Part shown: positions 6,206 to 11,614 of the stretch, piece by piece
Numbering within the stretch: position 1 is the stretch's first letter
How the letters are laid out: each line of letters starts with the position of its first letter
Assembly: GCA_017880945.1 (NCBI GenBank)
Contig: JADGRM010000044.1
Span: forward strand, 1 to 11,614
Source: Gallionella sp.
GTDB taxonomy: Bacteria > Pseudomonadota > Gammaproteobacteria > Burkholderiales > Gallionellaceae
Direction: 5' to 3'
DNA length: 11,614 bases
Translations under genes and position numbers: made by a program
The notes under the pieces: model-generated
Told to the model about the DNA's origin: nothing
The model's database searches: none
Seen by the model: the letters and a program-made list of their open reading frames with translations, nothing else

Positions 6206-7975
6206 ATGAACGAACAGAAAGGTACGATTTTAATTACAGGCGCCAGCGGCAGGATTGGCTACCCGCTGGCCAAGCGTTTGGCAGAATCATTTACTGTGGT
6301 CGGCTTTGACCGGCGCGCGCCGTCTCATCCTCCGCCCAGCGCCGAATGCCTGTATGTGGACGTAACTTCCGACGAAAGTCTACGCCGCGGGCTGCAAGCC
6401 ATCCGCGAATTGCACGGAAATCGCATCGTTTCAGTGATTCATCTAGCGGCCTATTACGATTTTTCCGGCGCGCCGAGTCCGCTCTATGATGAGATCACAG
6501 TGCGCGGCACCGAGCGCTTGCTGCGAATGCTGCAAGATTTTGAGGTCGAGCAGTTTATTTTTTCCAGCACCGACCTGGTATTCGCACCCTCCGCGCCTGG
6601 ACAGCGCATCAACGAAGATTCGCCGCTCGTGCCCAAGTGGCCCTATCCGGAGTCGAAGGTCAAGACCGAGCAGGTAATCCACGCCGAACGCGGCAAAATT
6701 CCCGCCGTCATCTTGCGCATCGCCCGCGTCTACAATGACCTGTGTGATTCTATTCCGCTGGCACAACAGATACAGCGCATCAATGAGCACGATATCACTG
6801 CGTATCTCTTTCCTGGCGAGGTTTCTGCCGGTCGCCAGGCGTTCGTGCACAACGACGATGTGCTGGACTCGATCATGCTTGCGGTCGCGCGCCGCAAGGA
6901 ATTGCCGCCCGAAGTGACGCTGCTGATCGGCGAACCCGAGTCACCTAGTTATGGTGAGTTGCAGCAAGCTTTTGGACGGTTGATCCACGGTGTAGCATGG
7001 AAAACGTACGCTCTCCCCAAGATAGCGGCCAAAGTGGGTGCGTGGGCACAAGAGAAACTGCCCCCGAACCGCTCGCCCTTTATCAAACCGTGGATGATCG
7101 ACCTCGCCACCGACAATTTCGAGCTCGACATCACACGGGCCCATACGATCCTGAGTTGGGAGCCCAAGCACTCGCTGCGCAACACGCTGCCGAAAATGAT
7201 ACCAGCACTCAAGGCCGATCCACTTGCGTGGTACCGCGAGAATGAGATCAAACCACCGCTGTGGCTGCGAAAGTTGGCACCCGCCGGCGATCCGACAAAA
7301 GAGATAGAGCCGCATGAACTAATGCGGTTGGGCGAACAGGTCCGGAACACGATTACAGCGCCCGCGCCAAAGCCTGTGTCCGAGCCGCCGATGAATATGG
7401 GCGAGCCGAAAGCGGATGGCAATGGCTCGATGAATATGAGTATGAGCGTGCCCGAAGAACACAATGACGAAGTCCATGCTAAAGAACTGCAGCTTGAACA
7501 AATACGTGTCCAACAAAGACGGTTAGATCAGGCATATCAACGCGAAGTAGCTGCGCAGAAAGAAGAAGACGCCAGGGCGCGTGAACTGATGGAGAGCGAC
7601 CTACCTGGTCATATCCAGATGATGAAAATGGAGCAAGAGAATCGGCAGTTGGCGCTCGAGCTCCCACGCATGTTGTTGCAGCGCGAAGCGCAAATCTACC
7701 AGGAACTGCAGAGCGCACAGGTGGTAGCCAGTGCCAAGACGCCCGAGACCGGCAAAATGATGGGGCAGATGGTGGCTATGGCACGTTGGTCGCAGATTCC
7801 ACTGCTTGTGCTGGGCCTATGGTTGATCGTCAGTCCATTCTCACTCGGCTATCACAGTGTAGCGCTGATCTGGAGTGACATTATCAGCGGCGTTCTTGTC
7901 ACCGCATTGGCGGTGATTGCCTTTCGCACAAAGCGCGTTTGGGCCGTCCGGGCCAATACATTCGTAGGCTTATGA
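6206..7975 (+). CDS. Extended SDR NAD-dependent epimerase/dehydratase with coiled-coil linker and SPW repeat; 5' part of an interrupted longer gene
   Basis: Residues 1-~330 are an extended short-chain dehydrogenase: NAD-binding TGASGRIG (11-18), HLAAYYDF, FSSTDLVF and the active-site pair Y147xxxK151 (YPESK), a set typical of sugar-nucleotide epimerases and dehydratases. Then comes a Pro-rich linker with a Met-rich patch (MNMGEP, SMNMSMS; nt ~7390-7446), a Gln/Glu/Arg-rich coiled coil (about residues 420-505) and a membrane SPW-type repeat (GLWLIVSPF, nt ~7780-7930). The frame stops at TGA 7973-7975. The same frame continues beyond with clear homology, so this is the front part of an ~944-residue protein. 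I prefer ATG 6206 because GGAG lies at 6193-6196; an in-frame TTG at 6173 is possible but poorer. The dehydrogenase module itself appears intact, so a truncated product may still work. The substrate is unknown. Confidence 0.8.
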   Translation: MNEQKGTILITGASGRIGYPLAKRLAESFTVVGFDRRAPSHPPPSAECLYVDVTSDESLRRGLQAIRELHGNRIVSVIHLAAYYDFSGAPSPLYDEITVRGTERLLRMLQDFEVEQFIFSSTDLVFAPSAPGQRINEDSPLVPKWPYPESKVKTEQVIHAERGKIPAVILRIARVYNDLCDSIPLAQQIQRINEHDITAYLFPGEVSAGRQAFVHNDDVLDSIMLAVARRKELPPEVTLLIGEPESPSYGELQQAFGRLIHGVAWKTYALPKIAAKVGAWAQEKLPPNRSPFIKPWMIDLATDNFELDITRAHTILSWEPKHSLRNTLPKMIPALKADPLAWYRENEIKPPLWLRKLAPAGDPTKEIEPHELMRLGEQVRNTITAPAPKPVSEPPMNMGEPKADGNGSMNMSMSVPEEHNDEVHAKELQLEQIRVQQRRLDQAYQREVAAQKEEDARARELMESDLPGHIQMMKMEQENRQLALELPRMLLQREAQIYQELQSAQVVASAKTPETGKMMGQMVAMARWSQIPLLVLGLWLIVSPFSLGYHSVALIWSDIISGVLVTALAVIAFRTKRVWAVRANTFVGL

Positions 7976-8002
7976 CTGGCTTTCGCTCCGCTCGCCTTTT
8001 AG
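7973..8002 (+). other. Two in-frame stop codons interrupting one long gene
   Basis: TGA at 7973-7975 and TAG at 8000-8002 are in the same frame as both the upstream epimerase/SPW frame and the downstream VKOR/SPW frame. Read through, the bridge is FVGL-*-LAFAPLAF-*-APDAAAYANDT, which resembles another SPW unit with Trp at both stops (GLW and FWA patterns seen in such repeats). TGG to TGA and TGG to TAG are each a single G-to-A change. That both lost residues are Trp is inference from the repeat pattern and recalled relatives. Confidence 0.75.
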
Positions 8003-8035
8003 GCGCCAGACGCCGCTGCGTACGCAAACGATACT

Positions 8036-9037
8036 TTGGTGGGCATGGTCGTGATTGCATTTGCCGTGCTGATCCCAATGATGATGCAGATGCCGGGACC
8101 GGAAGTGCCACTTGGATGGTCGTACAACCCGTCGACATGGTTGCAGCGCGCGCCTATTTTGGCGCTCGCCCTCCTGAGTTTTTTCCTGGCGCGATATATG
8201 GCTGCGTTCCAATTGGGTCATATCTCACGGGTGTGGGATCCAATTTTTGGCAACGATACAGTTTTGGTTCTCGGTTCCGATCTCTCTAAATCATTTCCCA
8301 TCTCAGATGCGGGCCTGGGCGCGTTCACCTATCTTATCGAACTCCTATCGGATTTTATGGGCGACCCGCGCCGCTGGCGCACGATGCCGTGGATGGTGGC
8401 CCTCTTTGGCTTTATGGTGGTGCCGCTCGGCATCGTCAGTGTCGTGTTGATTATGTTGCAGCCCGTCATCGTCGGCGCGTGGTGCACGGCATGTCTCCTT
8501 TCCGCGCTGTTTATGCTGATTATGATCGCACTTTCGCTCGACGAAGTGATTGCCATGCTTCAGTTCCTGATGCAAACTCATCGCGTAGGCAAATCGGTTT
8601 GGCGCGCGTTCTGGCTTGGCGGTGATGCTCTCGGGGATAACCGGACGCCGCAACGTTCGGAAACAGATCATCCACGTCAGATGTTCTGGGGGGTGACGGT
8701 TCCGTGGAATCTGCTCGTGACCGCAGTGCTGGGCGCGTGGCTGATGGTTGCGCCCTCTGTATTTGAAACCCAGGGGCTGGCGGCAGACAGCGATCACATA
8801 CTCGGTGCGCTGGTCGTGACTTTCGCCATCATCGCCTTTGCGGAAGTTACCCGCGCCGCTCGTTTTATCAATATCGCACTGGCGCTCGGCATTATTGTGC
8901 TGCCATGGCTCTTTGGTGGCGCGACACTGCCTTCAGGCATCAACGATCTGATCATCGGTGTGTTAATCATCGCGCTGAGCATCCCGCCGGGTAAGATAAA
9001 GAATACATACAGCGGTTGGAATGCACTGATCGTGTGA
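8036..9037 (+). CDS. VKOR-like and SPW-repeat membrane protein; 3' part of the interrupted gene
   Basis: About 330 residues of mostly membrane segments, in frame with the upstream epimerase half. Order: end of an SPW-like unit (DTLVGMVVIAFAVL), a membrane helix block with LARYMAAFQLGHI, a segment SDAGLGAFTY and RRWRTMPW, then WCTAC (Cys codons 8483-8485 and 8492-8494) on a helix followed by LDEVIAMLQFL. This is the CxxC centre of the vitamin K epoxide reductase-like family, membrane thiol oxidoreductases that reoxidise DsbA-like partners using quinone. Two more SPW-type repeats follow (GAWLMVAPSVF, nt ~8700-8840, and ALGIIVLPWLFG, nt ~8860-8985). No convincing Shine-Dalgarno precedes any start after the stops (TTG 8036, GTG 8039, ATG 8045), so independent translation is doubtful. 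Only one Cys pair is visible. Confidence 0.7.
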   Translation: MVGMVVIAFAVLIPMMMQMPGPEVPLGWSYNPSTWLQRAPILALALLSFFLARYMAAFQLGHISRVWDPIFGNDTVLVLGSDLSKSFPISDAGLGAFTYLIELLSDFMGDPRRWRTMPWMVALFGFMVVPLGIVSVVLIMLQPVIVGAWCTACLLSALFMLIMIALSLDEVIAMLQFLMQTHRVGKSVWRAFWLGGDALGDNRTPQRSETDHPRQMFWGVTVPWNLLVTAVLGAWLMVAPSVFETQGLAADSDHILGALVVTFAIIAFAEVTRAARFINIALALGIIVLPWLFGGATLPSGINDLIIGVLIIALSIPPGKIKNTYSGWNALIV

Positions 9038-9195
9038 GGTGGCGGCGTTTCTGGTTTCAGCCGACGCGGATTTACGCTGCCTTCGTCGCCGGTAGCGGCC
9101 TGCTGGTGATGTTCAACCCGCCGCAACTCGAAGGGGTGGTGCAGGAAGAAGAGGACACGATTGTTAAAATCCTGATGGAGGTGGCATCATGCTGA
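9034..9195 (+). CDS. Small ORF, 53 residues, possible membrane protein
   Basis: GTG at 9034 overlaps the stop of the preceding gene by four bases (GTGA), a typical arrangement for translational coupling. The product starts MRWRRFWFQP, has a short hydrophobic stretch (IYAAFVAGSGLLVMF) that could cross the membrane with a basic N-terminus inside, and ends with an acidic segment (VVQEEEDT) and a terminal Cys. I know no family for it. Support comes from position and overlap rather than homology. If real, it belongs to the epimerase/SPW/VKOR operon. Confidence 0.45.
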   Translation: MRWRRFWFQPTRIYAAFVAGSGLLVMFNPPQLEGVVQEEEDTIVKILMEVASC

Positions 9196-9299
9196 TAGGC
9201 AGGCCGCACCCTTTACACTGGCTCGCAGCATTGGGCGGCGCTCTTTTAGGGTACTTGGTTGGACAAATCGTGTACCGGGTACGCGGTCATCACACCTAG
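9189..9299 (+). CDS. Small ORF, 36 residues, single-pass membrane peptide with glycine zipper
   Basis: ATG at 9189 overlaps the end of the 53-residue ORF by seven bases (ATGCTGA) and is preceded by an excellent GGAGGTG at 9178-9184. The peptide has a short basic N-terminus (MLIGRPHPLHW), one hydrophobic helix of about 18 residues containing GxxxGxxxG (G17, G21, G25), and a basic His-rich tail (YRVRGHHT). The strong ribosome binding site, the overlap and a gap of only seven bases to the following methyltransferase start make it a plausible real gene. No known family is recognised. Confidence 0.5.
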   Translation: MLIGRPHPLHWLAALGGALLGYLVGQIVYRVRGHHT

Positions 9300-9306
9300 A
9301 GAATTT

Positions 9307-9986
9307 ATGAAATTGAATTCAGTCGAGTTCTTCTTGATGAACAACCCCGTTCGCGCTGCATCCCAACGTTGGATCGAGACTCCGATGTTGATTGGTCCAT
9401 CCGGGATTTTGACCGGCGTCAGGATCCTGGAAATCGGTTGTGGACGTGGTGTAGGAATCGAAATCCTTCTGTCGTTGGGTGCAGCCCAAGTAGTCGGTTT
9501 TGACCTGGATCCCAAAATGATCGCCCTGGCTCAAAAACGGACCGCCCGGTATGGCAACCGGGTGCAGGTTTTTATCGGTGACGCTGAAAAGGTGGACCTG
9601 CCGGATGCCAGTTTCGATGCGGTGGTGGATTTCGGTATCCTGCATCACGTCCCGGACTGGGGAAGGCGCTCGAAGAAATTACTCGCCTGCTGAAACCGGG
9701 CGCTGTTTTTTATTTTGAGGATGTTTTGAAAAGCTTTACCCATATGCTCCTGGTCCGCACGTTGACAGACCACCCGTTAGTTACCCAGTTTACCGGGGAT
9801 GAATTCCGGGTCAGAATAGAACAGGCAGGAATGAAGGTTGTAAAGTGGCGTCAAATGGGGAACTGGTTGGTAATCGGACAGGCGGTAAAAGGTGGGGTGA
9901 GCAGCTTTGAACTACCTGTGGAAATGCTGGGGAACACTTATATAAATGCGGCTGGGGTCATACAGAAAAAAACCAATGTGTTGTAA
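9307..9986 (+). pseudogene. Class I SAM-dependent methyltransferase broken by a one-base frameshift
   Basis: Starts MKLNSVEFFLMNNPVRAASQ at ATG 9307. The Rossmann motif I is LEIGCGRGVG, followed by VVGFDLDPKM (motif II acid), FIGDAEKVDLP and FDAVVDFGILHHVPDW. At 9658-9663, right after VPDW, a base has been lost: the first frame runs into TGA at 9691-9693. The frame one base over continues as KALEEITRLLKPG, AVFYFEDVLKSFT, THPLV-like and QFTGDEF, to TAA at 9984-9986. Joined, the protein would be about 226 residues, a normal size for this methyltransferase group (Methyltransf_11 type). The first fragment keeps SAM-binding motifs but lacks the last third. The acceptor substrate is unknown. It may be a true pseudogene or a sequencing error. 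It lies 7 bases downstream of the 36-residue ORF, consistent with the same operon. Confidence 0.85.
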
Positions 9987-10005
9987 CTTTTTCATTGGCT
10001 TTTTA
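9966..10005 (+). terminator. Weak intrinsic terminator candidate
   Basis: CCAATG at 9973-9978 pairs with CATTGG at 9993-9998 across a 14-base loop. It is preceded by an A-run (9966-9972) and followed by CTTTTTAT, so it would act as a terminator in either direction. The stem is short (6 bp, partly A/T), and the stop codon of the methyltransferase frame lies in the loop. It could separate the upstream operon from the DUF302 gene. Confidence 0.35.
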
Positions 10006-10046
10006 TCTAAATAGAATACAATTACAGATAGAGAGAGAGGTACTAT

Positions 10047-10463
10047 ATGGATCATCAAACTACAAATGAGATTGGTATGACCGTGAGGCTACACGTGAAT
10101 TTCGAGACAGCACTGGCCCGTGTCACCGAAGCCCTGAAGGCCGAAGGTTTCGGTGTGTTGACCGAGATCGACGTAAAAGAGACCCTCAAGAAAAAGCTGG
10201 ACGTGGAATTCCCGCCTTACAAGATCCTGGGTGCCTGCAACCCGTCTCTGGCCCACCGTGCGCTGACCATTGACCCGCAGGTGGGGCTGCTTTTGCCTTG
10301 CAACGTCACCGTGCGCCAGCTCGAAGACGGGACCAGCGAGGTATCCCTGGTAGACCCGCTGGTGATGTTGGGAGTGATTACCAATCCAGGGTTGAAGGAA
10401 GTAGCCGAGGAGGCTCGTATCCGGCTGGAGAGGGTAGCTGCCGCGCTGAAAAACAGTCAGTAG
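10047..10463 (+). CDS. DUF302 domain protein
   Basis: A complete 138-residue soluble protein of the DUF302 family (PF03625), small alpha/beta proteins of unknown biochemical role often found beside redox or metal-related genes. The family core is easily seen: SFETALARVTEAL-like N-terminal helix (NFETALARVTEALKAEGFGV), TEIDVKETLKKKL, then ILGACNPSLAHRAL, DPQVGLLLPCNVTVR and the strand VSLVDPLVMLG. Two Cys (in GACNP and LPCNV) are at the family-conserved places. ATG 10047 has a purine-rich GAGAGAGG at 10033-10040. A modest promoter (TTGGCT at 9995-10000, TACAAT at 10017-10022, 16-base spacer) could drive it, overlapping the terminator candidate. No defect is visible. Confidence 0.9.
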   Translation: MDHQTTNEIGMTVRLHVNFETALARVTEALKAEGFGVLTEIDVKETLKKKLDVEFPPYKILGACNPSLAHRALTIDPQVGLLLPCNVTVRQLEDGTSEVSLVDPLVMLGVITNPGLKEVAEEARIRLERVAAALKNSQ

Positions 10464-10472
10464 AACTGGACC

Positions 10473-11120
10473 ATGGATTTCAGAAGCACTGAGGAAACAA
10501 ACGCTTCCGTCTTTCTTCACGAATACCCCCTCACCCGAGGGCAAGCAGCCTTATGGTTTCACCACAAAGTAGCGCCGGAAGCTGTAGCCTATAACCTTGC
10601 GGGTGCGGTCGCTATTCCTCAAGATACCGATCTGGATGCCCTGCGGCGTGCCCTCCAAAGGCTGGCCTAGCGCCACCCCATGTTGCGCACATTCTTTACT
10701 GCGCAACATGGGGAACTCGTTCAACGCGTATACTCGTCCATCGAGGTTGCCTTCCAATGTGTAGATGCTTCTGGATGGAGTATGGCACAATTGGACGAAG
10801 CCCTGGCCAAAGAGATTTACAGCCCCTTTGATCTGGAACAGGGTCCTACATGGCGGGTGATGGTATTCCAGCAGGCACCGATCTCCATTCGAGAAAATGA
10901 CGCAAACGGCCGTCCTCAGGATCACCTGGTTCTCCTAGTACTTCACCATTTGATAGGCGACTTGTGGTCTATCGCCATAATCCTGTCTGAGATCGCGGCT
11001 CTCTATTGGGAAGAGACCACGGGCGTTCCGGCAGCGTTGAAACCGTTGCGGGCAAGTTATGCCGACCATGTGAACAAGGAGTCAGAACGGCTGACAGGGC
11101 CCCAGGCGAAGAAGCGTGAG
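10473..11120 (+). pseudogene. Fragment of an NRPS condensation domain with an in-frame stop
   Basis: The first ~200 residues of a nonribosomal peptide synthetase condensation domain (normally ~450 residues), which joins aminoacyl or acyl groups held on carrier proteins. Seen: C1-like YPLTRGQAALWF, C2-like RHPMLRTFF and C3-like LHHLIGDLWS, which keeps both His and the Asp of HHxxxD but has Leu where Gly is usual. TAG at 10668-10670 splits the frame between LQRLA and RHPMLR, where Glu (GAG) is expected. After YADHVNKESERLTGP (nt ~11060-11103) recognisable homology stops and other sequence begins. No adenylation or carrier domain follows, so it is a dead fragment. The ATG at 10473 lacks a good ribosome binding site. 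The 3' boundary is approximate. Confidence 0.82.
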
Positions 11121-11125
11121 CGGAC

Positions 11126-11523
11126 TGCATACGCGGGCTGGCCGACACGTTGTCTCACTCGACCTTCGATCCGTCGCAATTGAGTTTCTTTAGCTGGCTG
11201 GGCGTCACTTATTACTTGCCCAAGGAAGCGGTCTTAACATCGCTGCGGAAAATACGCGCAATCGTCTCATCCGGCAGCAATATTGTTTTCGACTATATGG
11301 ATGCTGACTCCTTCCCCCCGAAAAAGTGGCCCGGCGCATGGTATTGATGCACGCCCGCGCCAGGCTGGTGGGAGAGCCAATGAAATCCGGCTTCAACCCA
11401 CTGACGGTGGCCAGCAAGCTGCGTTATCTCGGGTTCGACCTGCGCGAGAACCTCGGTCCAGCGGAGCTTGATGTACGCTATTTCCAGAACCGCGCGGACC
11501 TTCTTCACGCCTTCGAGCATGGC
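11126..11523 (+). pseudogene. C-terminal fragment of an LCM-type SAM-dependent methyltransferase, frameshifted
   Basis: Homology to the C-terminal half of the leucine-carboxyl-methyltransferase-like family (PF04072, TIGR00027 group). Visible: GLADTLSHSTFDP, FFSWLGVTYYLPKEAV, SGSNIVFDYMDAD, then after a frame change ARRMVLMHARARLVGEPM, KSGFNPLTV, LRYLGFDLRENLGPAEL and RYFQNRADLLHAFEH. The frame change lies in a run of six C (11314-11319): one C appears to be missing, so the first frame dies at TGA 11345-11347 while the next frame continues. The N-terminal SAM-binding half is missing, because the upstream sequence is a condensation-domain fragment. After AFEH the family normally has VHFA-like sequence, but here it turns into a membrane segment of another protein. 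Boundaries are approximate. Confidence 0.82.
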
Positions 11524-11614
11524 GCGTTAATCGTTCTGCTCATCGTTGCGTATCCCCTTGGAGATGCGATCTGGCTGAGCCTGACCAATGCAAGGATCGG
11601 ATCAGCAGGCAAGT
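11524..11614 (+). pseudogene. N-terminal part of a sugar ABC transporter permease (partial, start missing, runs off the right edge)
   Basis: About 30 codons read ALIVLLIVAYPLGDAIWLSL followed by TNARIGSAGK, the first transmembrane helix and following loop of MalF/UgpA-type permeases of carbohydrate ABC importers. It is in the same frame as the preceding methyltransferase fragment, with no start codon or ribosome binding site between, so the normal cytosolic N-terminus has been lost at the junction near 11520. Whether the rest of the permease is intact lies outside the window. The match is short but the pattern YPLxxAIWLSLTNA is characteristic. Confidence 0.6.

Noticed and set aside
7973..8002. 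Stop-codon recoding (TGA or TAG read as Trp or selenocysteine)
   Set aside because: Two different stops would need the same new meaning, intact genes here end at ordinary stops, no SECIS-like hairpin was evident, and other lesions in the window point to plain decay.
1..11614. CRISPR array, tRNA/rRNA genes, insertion sequence
   Set aside because: No regularly spaced direct repeats, no tRNA-like or rRNA-like stretch and no transposase motifs were seen by eye in either strand.

Overview
The window is an 11.6 kb piece of bacterial DNA of moderate GC content in which every gene that can be recognised lies on the + strand. The taxon cannot be fixed from the sequence. The gene content (cobalamin-independent methionine synthase, PRC-barrel protein, family PF10091 glycoamylase, SPW/VKOR membrane protein, NRPS condensation domain, sugar ABC permease) fits a free-living environmental bacterium. 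Chloroflexota or a soil/water proteobacterium are possible, but this is only an impression.

Layout. 1-295: the 3' end of metE. 296-799: an AT-richer stretch with a candidate sigma-70 promoter and inverted repeats but no convincing gene. 800-1441: a duplicated PRC-barrel protein. 1586-2074: a small protein with two CxxC zinc-ribbon halves around an acidic insert. 2055-2982: a 5'-truncated, badly decayed phosphoglucomutase (pgm) remnant. 3058-4356: an intact PF10091 glycoamylase-like protein. 4468-6051: intact glucose-6-phosphate dehydrogenase (zwf). 6206-9037: one very long frame encoding an SDR epimerase, a Met-rich and coiled-coil linker, an SPW repeat, a VKOR-like domain and more SPW repeats. 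Two in-frame stops near 7973-8002 now cut it in two. 9034-9299: two tiny overlapping membrane-protein ORFs. 9307-9986: a class I methyltransferase broken by a one-base frameshift. 10047-10463: an intact DUF302 protein. 10473-11614: a chain of three gene fragments (5' half of an NRPS condensation domain, C-terminal half of an LCM-type methyltransferase, start of a sugar ABC permease) with no transposase between them.

How the parts relate. pgm, glycoamylase and zwf would make a coherent module: glucan breakdown, glucose-1-P to glucose-6-P, entry into the oxidative pentose phosphate route. Its pgm copy is dead here, so a functional copy elsewhere would be needed. The epimerase/SPW/VKOR gene, the two mini-ORFs and the methyltransferase follow each other with overlaps or gaps of under 10 bases and look like one operon.

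The dominant signal is gene decay. I count five in-frame stop codons at positions where the reading frame continues with recognisable homology, about four small frameshifts, and at least three fragment junctions. Four of the five stops are most simply explained by C:G to T:A transitions. Either this is a region undergoing real pseudogenisation, or the assembly has an unusually high error rate. Read mapping would decide.
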